DNA of 64,000 bases from Chitinibacter sp. FCG-7 (GCF_040047665.1 NZ_CP157355.1:2356001-2420000), one strand, 5' to 3'; counted from the first letter of the stretch, positions 18,527-29,078 are shown. Numbers and translations: made by a program. Notes: generated by a model from the sequence alone, not told the origin.

Positions 18527-20131
18527 ATGATTAGTTCTAATGGCATTACGATGCAGTTTGGCGCCAAGCCACTGTTCGAAAAAGTCTCGGTAAAATTTGG
18601 CGATGGTAATCGCTATGGTTTGATTGGCGCCAATGGTTGCGGTAAATCGACCTTTATGAAAATCCTCGGTGGCGATCTGGAGCCGAGTGCAGGTAATGTT
18701 TCGCTCGAGCCGGGCGTTCGCCTCGGTAAATTAAAGCAGGATCAGTTTGCCTACGAAGATCAGCGCGTGCTCGATGTCGTGATGCAAGGGCACGTTGAAT
18801 TGTGGGCGGCGATCCACGAGCGTGATGCCATTTACGCCAATCTGGATGCGACCGAGGACGACTATATGCGTGCTGCCGAGCTGGAAGGCTTGGTCGCTGA
18901 ATATGATGGTTATACCGCCGAAGCGCGCGCGGGCGCATTGCTACTTGGCGCGGGCGTGCCGATTGAGCAGCACAATGGCCCGATGTCAGATGTGGCACCG
19001 GGTTGGAAATTGCGCGTTTTGCTCGCGCAAGCGCTGTTCAGTAACCCTGACGTGCTGCTGCTCGATGAGCCGACCAATAACTTGGACATCAACACGATTC
19101 GCTGGCTGGAACACACGTTGAACGAGCGTAATTCAACGATGATCATTATTTCCCATGACCGTCACTTCTTGAATCAGGTGTGTACGCATGTGGCCGACGT
19201 TGATTACGGCAATATCCAGATTTACCCGGGTAATTACGACGATTATATGCTGGCATCGACTCAGGCTCGCGAGCGCGCGCTGACCGATAACAGCAAGGCC
19301 AAAGAGCGCGTGGCCGAGTTGCAGGCGTTTGCGCAGCGTTTTGCGGCGAATAAATCGAAAAGCCGTCAGGCGACCAGCCGTTTGAAACTGGCGGACAAGA
19401 TCAAGGAAGGTATGGTTGAAGTGAAGCCATCTTCACGTCAGAACCCGTATATCCGCTTTGAAATGGACGAGAAGCAAAAGCTGCATCGCCAAGCGTTTGA
19501 AATGACCAATGTATCCAAAGCCTTCGACAAAACGCTGTTTTCCAAGCTGAACTTCATTTTTGAAGCGGGCCAGAAAATGGCGGTGATCGGTGGGAATGGC
19601 GTGGGTAAATCGACGCTGATGAAAATGCTGGTGGGGGTCTTGGAGCCGGATGCCGGTACGATCAAATGGGCAGAAAAAGCCGAGCCGGGCTATTTTGCGC
19701 AGGATCATGAAGAAGACTTCGCTGAAGACATCACGCTATTTGACTGGATGAAGCAATGGGGCCAGCCTGGTGATGATGACCAAGTGATTCGTGGCATCTT
19801 GGGTCGCCTGTTGTTTGGCGGCGATGATGTGAAAAAATCGGTCAAAGTACTATCGGGTGGTGAAAAAGGCCGCATGCTGTACGGCAAGCTGATTTTGCAA
19901 AAGCCAAACGTGCTGGTGATGGATGAGCCAACCAATCACATGGATATGGAATCGATCGAGTCGTTGAATATGGCGCTGGAGCTGTATAAAGGTACGCTGA
20001 TTTTCGTTTCGCACGACCGCCAGTTTGTATCGTCTTTGGCGACGCAGATTCTGGAATTGAATGGCGATGGTACGTACACCCACTTCCTGGGTGGTTACGA
20101 GGAATACCTCGAAAGCCGTGGTCTGGAATAA
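18527..20131 (+). CDS. ybiT: ABC-F family ATPase YbiT
   Basis: 534-residue soluble ABC-F protein with two nucleotide-binding domains and no membrane part. Domain 1 has Walker [18 protein letters not shown] and Walker [13 protein letters not shown]. Domain 2 has [17 protein letters not shown], signature LSGGEKGRM and [20 protein letters not shown], the last stretch being characteristic of YbiT. ABC-F proteins act on the ribosome E site and tune translation. ATG 18527 gives the family start [12 protein letters not shown]; an upstream in-frame start adds an unusual leader. Monocistronic, ended by a strong terminator. Confidence 0.93.
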   Translation: MISSNGITMQFGAKPLFEKVSVKFGDGNRYGLIGANGCGKSTFMKILGGDLEPSAGNVSLEPGVRLGKLKQDQFAYEDQRVLDVVMQGHVELWAAIHERDAIYANLDATEDDYMRAAELEGLVAEYDGYTAEARAGALLLGAGVPIEQHNGPMSDVAPGWKLRVLLAQALFSNPDVLLLDEPTNNLDINTIRWLEHTLNERNSTMIIISHDRHFLNQVCTHVADVDYGNIQIYPGNYDDYMLASTQARERALTDNSKAKERVAELQAFAQRFAANKSKSRQATSRLKLADKIKEGMVEVKPSSRQNPYIRFEMDEKQKLHRQAFEMTNVSKAFDKTLFSKLNFIFEAGQKMAVIGGNGVGKSTLMKMLVGVLEPDAGTIKWAEKAEPGYFAQDHEEDFAEDITLFDWMKQWGQPGDDDQVIRGILGRLLFGGDDVKKSVKVLSGGEKGRMLYGKLILQKPNVLVMDEPTNHMDMESIESLNMALELYKGTLIFVSHDRQFVSSLATQILELNGDGTYTHFLGGYEEYLESRGLE

Positions 20132-20158
20132 GCTGTACAGTATTGAAGGTATTCAAAC

Positions 20159-20188
20159 AAAAAACCCAGCGCTGGCTGGGTTTTTTTT
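20159..20188 (+). terminator. Terminator of ybiT
   Basis: Stem AACCCAGC / GCTGGGTT with a GCTG loop, followed by eight T residues; 27 bp after the stop. Confidence 0.92.
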
Positions 20189-20226
20189 ATGGTGCGCATT
20201 GCTTTGTGATGCGGTGTGAAGGGCAA

Positions 20227-20250
20227 TAAAAAACCGAGCCTAAGCTCGGT
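20227..20250 (-). terminator. Terminator of infA
   Basis: On the - strand ACCGAGC, TTAG loop, GCTCGGT followed by a T run. It lies about 57 bp past the infA stop, with element copy I between them. Confidence 0.85.
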
Positions 20251-20254
20251 CTTG

Positions 20255-20303
20255 GGGTATTGCCTTGTAGCCCAGTATGCACTTGGCTTACGGCGCTATA
20301 CCC
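20255..20303 (+). repeat. 49-nt element, copy I
   Basis: Exactly 49 nt, left end GGGTATTGCCTTGTAGCC, right end TTACGGCGCTATACCC. It ends 3 bp from the infA stop codon and so forms part of the infA 3' untranslated region, before the terminator. Confidence 0.75.
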
Positions 20304-20306
20304 GTA

Positions 20307-20570
20307 TTAGCGGCGGCGGAAGTTGCCACCTGCAGGAGGGCCGCCACGCTCGTCTTTGTGACGGAAAGTGACGCGACCTTTGGTCAAGTCATAGGGTGAC
20401 ATTTCAACAGTCACACGGTCGCCCGCGATAATACGGATGTGGTTTTGACGAATCTTGCCTGAAGCGTAGGCAGTGATTTCGATCCCATTCGTCAGAGTTA
20501 CACGAAAGCGCGTGTCCGGGAAAACCTCGGCCACAACACCTTCCATTTCAACTACGTCTTCTTTTGACAT
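20307..20570 (-). CDS. infA: Translation initiation factor IF-1 (long form)
   Basis: 87-residue S1/OB-fold protein that binds the ribosomal A site during initiation. The IF-1 core is intact ([54 protein letters not shown]). Most IF-1 proteins end near residue 72; this one carries a Gly/Pro/Arg tail ([16 protein letters not shown]). Betaproteobacteria often have a second infA encoding such a longer form outside the ribosomal protein operon, and this is probably that copy. Monocistronic. Confidence 0.95.
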   Translation of the reverse strand: MSKEDVVEMEGVVAEVFPDTRFRVTLTNGIEITAYASGKIRQNHIRIIAGDRVTVEMSPYDLTKGRVTFRHKDERGGPPAGGNFRRR

Positions 20571-20762
20571 GCTTTATTCCAGTAAGGCTGACGCCGATCT
20601 GTTTGAGCGTCATTTTTTTAAATAAGGGCGAACTATACAGGTTTTAGCCGAAAATTGCGCCACTTTTTGTGCGTTTTTGAGCGTAACCATTTGTATTTAT
20701 GCTTGATTCAGTGTAGCAGCAACTTTAAGCTTGCCGCCTCTATGAAGTGGAATCGAATACCA

Positions 20763-21983
20763 ATGCGTCGGATCTTGATATTAAGCGCGGCTTTGCTCCT
20801 TGCTGCCTGTGCCAGCCAGCCCGTAACAGCGCCGCTGGCCACGCCTAGCGTGAGCCCGGAGCCCACCGCAACAGCGCAGAGCATGCCTGCCCAAACTCCC
20901 CAGCCTACGCCTAGCGTGAGCCCAATACCCAGCACAGCGCCAACGGTGAGGCCGAGCGCGCGTCCGCAGATCAGCGAGGCGCAGGGGCGGGTACTGATGG
21001 GCAAGCTACTCCCCGCCAAAATGCCAGATCGCGAGGGCTGGATTGACGATATGCTCGACGCGTTTACCGCGCTCAAGCTGGCCTATACGCCGGAATATAT
21101 TTGCGCGCTGGCCGCCACCATTGAGCAGGAGTCGAGCTGGCAAGGCGATCCGGTGGTGCCGGGTTTGCCAAAAATTGTCTGGGGCGCGATTGAAGATCGG
21201 GCAGAAAAATATCATCTGCCGCTGCTTGCGGTGCAGACCGCGCTGCTGAAAACATCGCCCACTGGAAAAAGCTACAAAGCCCGCATTGACAGCTTGCGCA
21301 CCGAGCGTGAAATGAACGATCTATTTGAAGATTTGGCGGCCGAGGCCAAGAATCTGAACTTGCCGCTGAATATGAAAAACCCGATTCGTACTGGCGGGCC
21401 CATGCAGGTGAGCATCGAGTTTGCCCAGTCGCATGTCAAAGTGTGGCCTTATCCGTATGCGATGAAAGGCAGCGTGCGCAGCGAAGTATTTACTCGCCGG
21501 GGAGGGGTGTATTTTGGTACAGCCATTCTGCTGCAATATCCAGCGCCCTATACTGATATGGTGTATCGCTTTGCCGATTTTAATGCCGGGCGCTATGCCA
21601 GCCGCAACGCGGCCTTTCAGCAGGTGGTATCGCATCTGAGTGGCAAGGAGTTGGTTGAAGACGGTGATTTGTTACGCTACCAGAATGGCAATCCAAGCGG
21701 CACCAGCAGTGTGCAATCGGCTTTGTACGGGATGTCTACGCAGCTGGGCCTGAGTCGGGATGAAATTTTGCGCGATCTAAAGCTGGAAAAACTCAATGCG
21801 TTTGCCCAGTCGCCCCTGTATCAAAAAGTGTATGCGCTGGCCGAGCGCAACGGCAAAAGCTGGCCGCGCGCCAGCATGCCGCAGATTGATTTGAAGAGCC
21901 CGAAAATTACCCGCAAGCTCACCACCGAATGGTTTGCCAACCGGGTTAAATGGCGTTACGACACCTGCATGAAGCGGCTTTGA
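20763..21983 (+). CDS. DUF1615 lipoprotein
   Basis: 406-residue predicted lipoprotein: signal MRRILILSAALLLAAC with lipobox LAAC, then a Pro/Thr/Ser-rich linker containing two copies of a TPSVSP-type repeat (about residues 25-65), then a large domain of the DUF1615 type (ALAATIEQESSWQGDPVVPG, MKNPIRTGGPMQVSIEFAQS, FADFNAGRYASRNAAFQQ). The glutamate in IEQESSW and the NAGRYASRNA motif recall lysozyme-like/SLT folds, so a peptidoglycan function is possible but unproven. ATG 20763 chosen to place the lipobox correctly. Monocistronic. Confidence 0.86.
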   Translation: MRRILILSAALLLAACASQPVTAPLATPSVSPEPTATAQSMPAQTPQPTPSVSPIPSTAPTVRPSARPQISEAQGRVLMGKLLPAKMPDREGWIDDMLDAFTALKLAYTPEYICALAATIEQESSWQGDPVVPGLPKIVWGAIEDRAEKYHLPLLAVQTALLKTSPTGKSYKARIDSLRTEREMNDLFEDLAAEAKNLNLPLNMKNPIRTGGPMQVSIEFAQSHVKVWPYPYAMKGSVRSEVFTRRGGVYFGTAILLQYPAPYTDMVYRFADFNAGRYASRNAAFQQVVSHLSGKELVEDGDLLRYQNGNPSGTSSVQSALYGMSTQLGLSRDEILRDLKLEKLNAFAQSPLYQKVYALAERNGKSWPRASMPQIDLKSPKITRKLTTEWFANRVKWRYDTCMKRL

Positions 21984-22072
21984 TGCACCGATTGCCGATG
22001 TCGATGATTGCTTCGCCTGCCGCCTATATTTATAATTTGGATTAATCAATTCAATTTTATTGAAGGCGCAGA

Positions 22073-22999
22073 ATGAAATTCACCCTGAGGCAATTGGAAG
22101 TTTTCGTCGCTGTGGGGCAGGGGGAGAGTGTATCGCGCGCCGCCGAGCAGTTGAAAATGTCGCAATCGGCAACCAGCACGGCGCTGGCCGAGCTGGAGCG
22201 CCAGTATGAGATGCGGCTGTTTGACCGCGTTGGCAAGCGCTTGCAGCTCAATGAATTGGGTGCGCTGCTGCTGCCGCGTGCGATTGAATTGCTCGACCGG
22301 GTGCAAAGCATGGATGCCATGCTCAGTGGCCAGCATGGCTTTGGCCCTTTGCGTGTTGGCGCTACGCTGACGATAGGCAATTATCTGGCAACCCTGCTGA
22401 TTGGTGATTTTATGCGCCAGCATCCGGGGTGTCGCGTGAGCTTGGCCGTGCATAACACCGCGACGATTGTGAATCAGGTGGTGCATTTTGAGCTGGATCT
22501 GGGGCTGATTGAGGGCGATTGCCAGCACCCAGATTTGATTGTCTTGCCGTGGGTTGCCGATGAACTAGTCGTCTTTGCCGCGCCGCAGCATCCGTTGGCG
22601 CAGCAGAAAAAAGTCAGCTTTGAAGATTTGGTGGCGGCATCATGGATTGTGCGCGAGCAGGGCTCGGGAACGCGGCAAACCTTCGAATTCGCCATGCGCC
22701 ACGCTTTGTCGCAGCTGGATATCCGGCTGGAGCTGGAGCATACCGAAGCGATTAAACGCGCGGTTGAATCCGGCCTTGGTATTGGTTGTATTTCGCGGCT
22801 GGCGCTGAAAGACGCCTTCCGGCGCGGTAGCCTGGTACCGCTGGATGTTGCGGGGCTGGATCTGGCGCGGCAATTTCATTTTGTGGTGCACAAGCAGAAA
22901 TACCAGACGCCCAGCATGGGGGCTTTTCTGGACTTATGCAAAACGGCAACGGCAGGCATTCGCCGCAGCGACGAAATTGCCATGCCTTATATCCCTTAG
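22073..22999 (+). CDS. LysR-family transcriptional regulator (YeiE-like)
   Basis: 308-residue LysR-type regulator: N-terminal winged helix (LRQLEVFVAVGQGESVSRAA, SQSATSTALAELERQYEMRL, LFDRVGKRLQLNE) and C-terminal effector domain from about 90 (FGPLRVGATLTIGNYLATLL, AVESGLGIGCISRLAL). The N-terminus and the DRVGKRL motif resemble YeiE. Target genes unknown; no divergent partner, as the gene upstream runs the same way. Its TAG stop abuts element copy B directly. Confidence 0.92.
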   Translation: MKFTLRQLEVFVAVGQGESVSRAAEQLKMSQSATSTALAELERQYEMRLFDRVGKRLQLNELGALLLPRAIELLDRVQSMDAMLSGQHGFGPLRVGATLTIGNYLATLLIGDFMRQHPGCRVSLAVHNTATIVNQVVHFELDLGLIEGDCQHPDLIVLPWVADELVVFAAPQHPLAQQKKVSFEDLVAASWIVREQGSGTRQTFEFAMRHALSQLDIRLELEHTEAIKRAVESGLGIGCISRLALKDAFRRGSLVPLDVAGLDLARQFHFVVHKQKYQTPSMGAFLDLCKTATAGIRRSDEIAMPYIP

Positions 23000-23048
23000 G
23001 GGTATATTGCTGAAAGTATTTCCAGTATTAATTTAGAGGGGCATACCC
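23000..23048 (+). repeat. 49-nt element, copy B
   Basis: Exactly 49 nt, left end GGGTATATTGCTGAAAG, right end TTAGAGGGGCATACCC. Begins at the base after the LysR stop codon and ends just before the bidirectional terminator. Confidence 0.72.
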
Positions 23049-23051
23049 TTC

Positions 23052-23085
23052 AATGAAAAAGCCCGCATTGCGGGCTTTTTCATTG
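23052..23085. terminator. Bidirectional terminator, LysR / ABC permease
   Basis: Perfect 15-bp stem beginning AATGAAAAAGCCCGC with an ATT loop, A and T runs on both flanks, between convergent genes. Confidence 0.92.
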
Positions 23086-23100
23086 AGCAGAACAGGCGGC

Positions 23101-23901
23101 TTAGTGAATACCACCGCTTTGCTGGTAGCGTTTCTCCAGATGATTCACCCCGGCAGCCAGTACCAGCGTCATGATCAGATAGATCAGTGAAATGGTCAGG
23201 TAGGGTTCCCAGTAGCGTGAATAGGCGCCGGCCACCGTACGGGCGGCGTAGGCCAGCTCGCCCAAGCCAATGGCGGAAACCAGCGAGCTATCTTTAAGCA
23301 GCATGATCGCTTCATTGCCCAGCGGCGGCAGCATGCGGCGAAAGGCTTGCGGCACAATAATAAAGCGCATGGTTTGGCCGTAGCTCATGCCCAGCGAGCG
23401 GGCGGCTTCAAACTGCCCTTTGGCAATCGACTGAATCCCGGCGCGAAAAATTTCGGTGATGTAGGCACCGGCATTGAGCGTGAGGGCGACAAGGCCGGAT
23501 AGAAAAGCGCCGTATTCCTGGCGCAGTGTTGAAGCCATTTCACCGCTTAGAATCAAGCCATGGTCTGGGTGAACCAGCAGGGGCATGACGGCAAAGTGGG
23601 TCAGCAAAATCTGTACAAAGAGCGGTGTGCCACGAAAAAAAGTGACATAAGCGGTGGCGGGCCAGCGCAGAAAAAATCTGACCGGATACTTCCACGGACC
23701 GTGCTTGACGTCGGCCAGACGTGCCATGCCGGCAAACAAGCCGATCAGCGTACCCAAAATAACGGCAATCAGCGTAATGCCCAGCGTCATTTTGATGCCG
23801 TCGATAAAGAGCTCACGATACTCCCAGACCATCTGGAGCTGGAAGTTTTCTAGCAGCGGGACGGCATGCTGCACTTGTTGCCAAAATTGATTGAAATCCA
23901 T
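23101..23901 (-). CDS. Polar amino acid ABC transporter permease
   Basis: 266-residue inner-membrane permease of the His/Glu/Gln/Arg (HisM/GlnP) family with about five helices. The EAA loop that docks the ATPase is clear: EAARSLGMSYGQTMRFIIVP followed by QAFRRMLPPLGNEAI. ATG 23901 gives MDFNQFWQQV; the frame extends four residues further without support. It follows the solute-binding protein gene by 92 bp on the same strand. No ATP-binding subunit gene is adjacent, as the operon ends in a terminator after the permease. Confidence 0.93.
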   Translation of the reverse strand: MDFNQFWQQVQHAVPLLENFQLQMVWEYRELFIDGIKMTLGITLIAVILGTLIGLFAGMARLADVKHGPWKYPVRFFLRWPATAYVTFFRGTPLFVQILLTHFAVMPLLVHPDHGLILSGEMASTLRQEYGAFLSGLVALTLNAGAYITEIFRAGIQSIAKGQFEAARSLGMSYGQTMRFIIVPQAFRRMLPPLGNEAIMLLKDSSLVSAIGLGELAYAARTVAGAYSRYWEPYLTISLIYLIMTLVLAAGVNHLEKRYQQSGGIH

Positions 23902-23993
23902 TGCGTGTACCAATCTGTTCGCTCAAGACAATAAAGCACAACTCAAGGTTGCGCTTTATTGTGCTTCGCTAATGAGCCAAAAAGGCCGATGCC

Positions 23994-24746
23994 TTATTTG
24001 CCGAAATACTGTTTATAAATCTTGTCGTAAGTACCATCAGCCTTGATTGCGGCGATGCCTTTATTGATTTGATCCAGCAGCGCTTTATTGCCTTTTTTCA
24101 CCACAATGCCGTAGTACTCTTTGGCAAATGTCGCATCATCAATGGTTTTAAGCTTGGCTTTAGGATTGTTGGCCACGTAGTTAACCACAACGCCGTTATC
24201 AGCAATCACCGCGTCAACGCCGCCAGTTTGCAGTTCCTGAATCGCCAGTGGCGTTGATTCAAAACGTTTGATATTCGGGCTGGTTTTGCCGAGCAGCTTT
24301 TGCGCTACTTCATCGCCGGTTGTGCCGGTTTGTACGCCAATTTTCTTGCCTTTCAGATCTGCCAGCTTGCTGACTTTGCTGCTTTGGCCAACAGCGATCA
24401 GCTGTTTGGCTTCAAAGTAAGGCTCAGAGAAATCCATGGATTGCTTGCGTTCCGGGGTGATGGTCACCGCTGAAATCACAATGTCACGATCGCCATTGTT
24501 CAGTGAGGCGAAAATGCCTTCCCAAGGGGTGTTGACGAACTTGATCTTCAGCCCTGCTTTGGCGGCAACGGCTTTCATGATGTCCATATCAAAGCCAACG
24601 GCTTCTTTTTTCTCGTTCAGCGATTCGAACGGGGCATAAGCGGCATCGGTAGCAACCTGATAGGTTTTGGCGGCATGCGCTGGAGCATTGAGCATCAGAC
24701 CGGCCAGTAGAGCTGTAGTTAAGAAGCGAAATGGGGTGCGCAACAT
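23994..24746 (-). CDS. Periplasmic amino acid-binding protein (SBP family 3)
   Basis: 250-residue periplasmic substrate-binding protein. Signal peptide MLRTPFRFLTTALLAGLMLN ending APAHA, then the type-3 fold: ATDAAYAPFESLNEKKEAVG, FDMDIMKAVAAKAGLKI, ITPERKQSMDFSEPY and GVQTGTTGDEVAQKLL. The acidic pocket residue lies in GVDAVIADNGVV. Binds a polar amino acid, identity unknown. ATG 24746 has GGAGA upstream. First gene of a two-gene operon with the permease; a structured terminator lies upstream and separates it from the HDOD gene. Confidence 0.94.
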   Translation of the reverse strand: MLRTPFRFLTTALLAGLMLNAPAHAAKTYQVATDAAYAPFESLNEKKEAVGFDMDIMKAVAAKAGLKIKFVNTPWEGIFASLNNGDRDIVISAVTITPERKQSMDFSEPYFEAKQLIAVGQSSKVSKLADLKGKKIGVQTGTTGDEVAQKLLGKTSPNIKRFESTPLAIQELQTGGVDAVIADNGVVVNYVANNPKAKLKTIDDATFAKEYYGIVVKKGNKALLDQINKGIAAIKADGTYDKIYKQYFGK

Positions 24747-24769
24747 TGTGAATTCTCCAGCGATGTAAA

Positions 24770-24819
24770 GAAAAAGGGCAGACATCATAACCGATCTTAC
24801 GGTTTCAATGCTCTGCCCT
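24770..24819 (-). terminator. Terminator of HDOD gene (long hairpin)
   Basis: On the - strand AGGGCAGA ... TCTGCCCT encloses an inner stem AACCG / CGGTT, followed by TTTTCTTT. It lies about 90 bp after the HDOD stop and 23 bp upstream of the SBP start codon, so it could also act in the SBP leader. Confidence 0.65.
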
Positions 24820-24911
24820 GATGCTAGTAAGCTTTAGCTATTGAGATAATCAGGTCTTTCCCTATTTTTCTCTATGGCCACGACTTTGATGCAAAAACTT
24901 CAGTTTGCCAA

Positions 24912-25739
24912 TTAGGCAATTAATTCGTCCAGTCCGCTAGAGAGATCGGCCAATTCAACCAGTTTCTCAATAAGGCCGCCGTGATCCAAACCAGCCAGTT
25001 GGGTAATGCTTTCAGAAATGGCTGCTGCCATTTCGTCACTGGATGCCGATTCCTGCAATTGGTGAGTGATGACTTTGGCTAGATGCAAAATTGCCGAGAG
25101 TTTGTCTGAAGGCTCCTGATCGCTAGGCTGATTTTGGTATTTGATCGCTTGCTGGATCGCCACCGGGAAATTCCAGCGGCGGGCAAGTTCTTCGCCAACC
25201 ATGACGTAGTCAAAACCGATATTGTTGTCTTCCAGTGCCACCCGGTCGGCTGCGCCGTTTTCGACAAACTGGTCAATTTTGACAGCAATTTCGGGTGCCA
25301 CAATGTGAATCAGCATTTCGCCAATATTGTGAATCATGCCCGCAGTGAAGGCGACTTCACCGTTGATTTTGGCTAATTTGGAGAGCCATTTGGCGACCGT
25401 GGCCACTTGCAGACTGTTTTTCCAGAATTTCTTGCGGTCAAAACCCGGAGTAGCGACAAATGCACCTGTGATGCCCGAGGCGACAACCAGAGTTCTGACG
25501 GTATTAAAACCCAAGACCACCACGGCTTCTTGGACTGAACCAATCTGGCGGCTGGCACCAAAATGGGCTGAATTAGCCAAACGTAATACTTTGGCAGTAA
25601 TAACCTGGTCTAGCGCGATCTTTTTGGCAATGGTGTCGATGTCGATATCGTCATTGCTGAAACTATCGATCAATTCTTGTACTACCTTTGGAATCGTTGG
25701 TAGTTTATGCGTTTGTTCGAACACTTCTTCCAATTTCAT
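24912..25739 (-). CDS. HDOD domain protein
   Basis: 275-residue cytoplasmic protein consisting of an HDOD domain (about 10-205), a non-catalytic relative of the HD phosphohydrolases: LPTIPKVVQELIDSFSNDDI, KIALDQVITAKVLRLANSAH, GSVQEAVVVLGFNTVRTLVV and FTAGMIHNIGEMLIHIVAP. HDOD proteins are signalling or regulatory modules, often tied to c-di-GMP or stress networks. The C-terminal ~50 residues are acidic and helical. Monocistronic; no partner adjacent. Confidence 0.9.
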   Translation of the reverse strand: MKLEEVFEQTHKLPTIPKVVQELIDSFSNDDIDIDTIAKKIALDQVITAKVLRLANSAHFGASRQIGSVQEAVVVLGFNTVRTLVVASGITGAFVATPGFDRKKFWKNSLQVATVAKWLSKLAKINGEVAFTAGMIHNIGEMLIHIVAPEIAVKIDQFVENGAADRVALEDNNIGFDYVMVGEELARRWNFPVAIQQAIKYQNQPSDQEPSDKLSAILHLAKVITHQLQESASSDEMAAAISESITQLAGLDHGGLIEKLVELADLSSGLDELIA

Positions 25740-25823
25740 GACAACACTCCCGTGGGCATTTTTCTTATCGGTTTAAAACCAATTCCATACTAGAACAGAC
25801 GAACGGGCTCTGCTAGCTGGAAA

Positions 25824-25858
25824 ATAAAAAAACCACACCTTTTGGGTGTGGTTTTTTT
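25824..25858 (-). terminator. Terminator of rne
   Basis: Perfect stem AAACCACACC / GGTGTGGTTT with A/T runs on both sides (TTTT loop), 15 bp after the rne stop. Confidence 0.92.
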
Positions 25859-25873
25859 CAGGGTGATGTCAGT

Positions 25874-28774
25874 TTATTGCTTGGTTTCTACTTGGGCGAG
25901 TGTGGCTTGCGCACTGTCTTCATTTGAGACGCTCGCCTGTACGTCTTTGCGGCGACGGCGAGCAGGTGCTGCAACGGCAACTTCTTCCGCTGCGACAGCC
26001 GCTGCAGAGCGGGTTTCAACCAGTTGTAATGGCTCCGCAGTCACTGTCGTTTCAGTGGTGTTGCTTTGCACATCCTTGCGGCGACGGCGTTGTGGTAGCG
26101 CTGGCTCGGCTTCGGCAGCAGGGCTTGGCTCTGCGCGTGTCGCAACCTGAGTCAGGCCGACTTCGGCCGGGCTGGCTACAACAAACTCCGTAGCCGCAAC
26201 AGGTGCTACTTCCGCGACGGCAGCAACAATTGGTGCTGGCTCAGCACTGGCTGCTTCTGCAGCAGGTACTTCGCTGGCTATTTCTACCGTAACGTCTGCA
26301 GCTGCGCTGCTTGTAGTGTTTTCAGTTGCAGTTTGTACCGCCTCAGTAACAGGGGTAGAGGCTGCTTCGCTTGCGATGGTCGCCGATGCTGCCACGGGTG
26401 TTGCTTCTTCTACCTGTACTTTCACAAGCTCTACCGCTGGAGCGCTTGGCTCGCTTGCCGCTGGTGTCGCAACTGGTGCTGCTTCGGCTACTGCGGTGGC
26501 CTGTGCGGTTTCTGCCGCTTGTTGGGCCTGCTGCTGCAAGATCACCTCGTTAGGCACAAAGGCAGGTGCTGTAACTTCTTCGGTGTCTGCTGTCGTGCTG
26601 TTGTCAGCCGTATGAGTGCGATCATTGCGGTCGCGACGATCACGGCGGCTGCGACGACGGCGATTGCGTGTTTCACCATTTGCTTCTGTATTCGCGCTTG
26701 GCTCAGCGGTCGCTGCATCATTCAGCTCTAGTGCAGGTGTATTCAATGGCTCCTGCACTTGCTCTGCGCGCGCTTCCTGACGCTGGCGCTCTTCGCGCGG
26801 TTGACGCTCGCCACGAGGAGGGCGCTGTTGACGCTCTTCGCGTTTCTGGATGTCTTCCTCGATGCGTGGTTTGCCAGAACGGTTGTTGCGATCAGTACGT
26901 TCCGGACGTTCGGCTTTTTCGCCGCGTTCACTGCGCTCGCGTGGCGCTTGGCCTTCACGATTTTCGCGATTTTCATTACGATCAAAGCGGCCATTACGAC
27001 GCTCGTTGCGACCACGTGGTTGGCGTGGTGCAGGCTTGGCTTCTTCAACCGGTTTTGCAGCTTCCGGCTCGCTGCTAAACCACGCGACGATTTTTTTCCA
27101 CAACGAAGTTTGTGCTGGTGCCACTTTTACTTCCGGTTTGCTAACACGTTCGGTGCTGGCGGGAGCCGGTTGCGCTGGCGTAATGCCTTTCACCGCCGCT
27201 TCCTGACGCTTGGCTTGTTCTTCTTTGGCTTTGCCAGGCTTGTAACCTTCTTCGGCAGGTTGTTCCACCATGCGGTATGATGGCAGGGCATCTTCGTAAG
27301 ACAATACGTCTTCCGAGCGCACGCGAGTAATGCTGTAGTTTGGTGTTTCCAAATGCATATTTGGAATCAGCATCACGCCAACTTTCAGGCGAGCTTCAAC
27401 GGCGAACAATTCCGCGCGTTTTTCATTGAGCAAGAAGGTTGCAACATCCACTGGCACTTGAGCATGCAAGGCTCCGGTGTTTTCCTTCATCGCTTCTTCC
27501 TGAATGATACGCAGGATGTGCAAGGCCGATGATTCGATGCCGCGGATAAAGCCTGTGCCATGACAGCGTGGGCAGGCGATATGGCTGGTTTCTTCCAGTG
27601 ATGGTTGCAGGCGTTGGCGAGACAATTCCATCAAACCAAAACGGCTGATTTTGCCGGTTTGCACGCGAGCACGGTCGTGATGAAGCGCTTCACGCACGCG
27701 GTTTTCAACGTCGCGTTGGTTTTTCGGGTTTTCCATGTCGATAAAATCGATCACGATCAAACCACCAACGTCGCGCAAACGCATCTGGCGCGCGATTTCA
27801 TCGGCCGCTTCCAAGTTGGTGCGCAATGCCGTTTCTTCGATGTCGCCACCGCGTGTGGCTTTGGCCGAGTTCACGTCGATTGACCACAAGGCTTCGGTAC
27901 GATCCAACACGATGGCGCCGCCTGATGGCAGGCTCACTTCACGCGAGTAGGCGGTTTCGATCTGGTGTTCGATCTGGAAGCGCGAGAACAATGGCACGTC
28001 GTCTTGGTAGAACTTCACCTTATGCACATTGTTCGGCATCACGTGGCTCATGAACTGCTGAGCTTGCTCGTAGATATCGCGCTTATCGATCAACAATTCG
28101 CCAATATCAGGCTGGAAGTAATCACGAATTGCACGGATAACGAGACTGGATTCCTGATAAATCAGGAAGGCACCAGTCTGGGTATTGGCTGCACCTTCAA
28201 TCGCACGCCAGAGTTGCAGCAGATACCCCAGGTCCCACTGCAATTCTTCGGCGTTGCGGCCAATCGCTGCTGTGCGTGCGATCAGGCTCATGCCGTTTGG
28301 CGTTTCAAGTTGATCCATCGCGGCGCGCAATTCATTGCGCTCTTCGCCTTCGATGCGACGCGATACGCCGCCGCCACGTGGGTTATTTGGCATCAGCACG
28401 AGGTAACGCCCCGCCAAGCTGATGTAAGTGGTGAGTGCCGCGCCTTTATTGCCACGCTCGTCTTTTTCCACCTGAACAATCAGTTGCTGGCCTTCTTTCA
28501 GGCTATCAGCGATGCGACCACGGCCACCATCACCTTCGCTGAGGTAAGCACGGGCGATTTCTTTGAAGGGCAAAAAGCCGTGGCGATCGCAACCGTAATC
28601 GACAAAACACGCTTCGAGCGACGGCTCGATGCGGGTAATAATGCCTTTGTAAATATTGGATTTGCGTTGTTCTTTGCCGACAGTTTCGATGTCGAGGTCG
28701 ATCAGTTTCTGGCCGTCGACAATCGCAACGCGTAACTCTTCGGCTTGGGTTGCATTAAAAAGCATACGCTTCAT
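25874..28774 (-). CDS. rne: Ribonuclease E
   Basis: 966-residue endoribonuclease and RNA degradosome scaffold. The N-terminal catalytic half has the S1 domain ([20 protein letters not shown]), the 5' sensor/RNase H-like region, the catalytic aspartates in [20 protein letters not shown] and [11 protein letters not shown], and the zinc-link CPRCHGTG. From about 530 it is low-complexity: Arg/Glu-rich blocks ([17 protein letters not shown]), a long Ala/Val/Pro/Glu region, and two copies of RRRRKDVQ near the C-terminus. The start at 28774 gives the family [16 protein letters not shown] and has GGAG upstream. Divergent from rluC across a long leader. Confidence 0.96.
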   Translation of the reverse strand: MKRMLFNATQAEELRVAIVDGQKLIDLDIETVGKEQRKSNIYKGIITRIEPSLEACFVDYGCDRHGFLPFKEIARAYLSEGDGGRGRIADSLKEGQQLIVQVEKDERGNKGAALTTYISLAGRYLVLMPNNPRGGGVSRRIEGEERNELRAAMDQLETPNGMSLIARTAAIGRNAEELQWDLGYLLQLWRAIEGAANTQTGAFLIYQESSLVIRAIRDYFQPDIGELLIDKRDIYEQAQQFMSHVMPNNVHKVKFYQDDVPLFSRFQIEHQIETAYSREVSLPSGGAIVLDRTEALWSIDVNSAKATRGGDIEETALRTNLEAADEIARQMRLRDVGGLIVIDFIDMENPKNQRDVENRVREALHHDRARVQTGKISRFGLMELSRQRLQPSLEETSHIACPRCHGTGFIRGIESSALHILRIIQEEAMKENTGALHAQVPVDVATFLLNEKRAELFAVEARLKVGVMLIPNMHLETPNYSITRVRSEDVLSYEDALPSYRMVEQPAEEGYKPGKAKEEQAKRQEAAVKGITPAQPAPASTERVSKPEVKVAPAQTSLWKKIVAWFSSEPEAAKPVEEAKPAPRQPRGRNERRNGRFDRNENRENREGQAPRERSERGEKAERPERTDRNNRSGKPRIEEDIQKREERQQRPPRGERQPREERQRQEARAEQVQEPLNTPALELNDAATAEPSANTEANGETRNRRRRSRRDRRDRNDRTHTADNSTTADTEEVTAPAFVPNEVILQQQAQQAAETAQATAVAEAAPVATPAASEPSAPAVELVKVQVEEATPVAASATIASEAASTPVTEAVQTATENTTSSAAADVTVEIASEVPAAEAASAEPAPIVAAVAEVAPVAATEFVVASPAEVGLTQVATRAEPSPAAEAEPALPQRRRRKDVQSNTTETTVTAEPLQLVETRSAAAVAAEEVAVAAPARRRRKDVQASVSNEDSAQATLAQVETKQ

Positions 28775-29078
28775 GGGTGTAGGGCTCCTGCGCGCACCCC
28801 ACGGCAGAACTGTGGATTTTGACAGGCAGATCGATTGTGACGGCAGTTCGGCAATACAAAATTGCAACCTTTGCTGGCCGCTCATTGCTGGTATTCACCA
28901 TCTTCGCCCCTGCTTGTATCAGGTTTGAGGCTGCATGCAGCGCGATGGGGCAGGCTTTCGTTTGCGGTTTGAATTCAAACGCATCGACAAGCTGGAATTA
29001 AAGCAAGCTGAACGGGGTTCAAAGCTAAAGGCCTAGCCGTGGGCTAGTTTGGCGGAAAATCGTATTGGCTTAGGAACT

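Noticed and set aside
25842..27280. Several + strand reading frames over the rne C-terminal half
   Set aside because: Low-complexity shadows (Ala/Val/Ser or Arg rich) of the repetitive RNase E tail without SD or family features.
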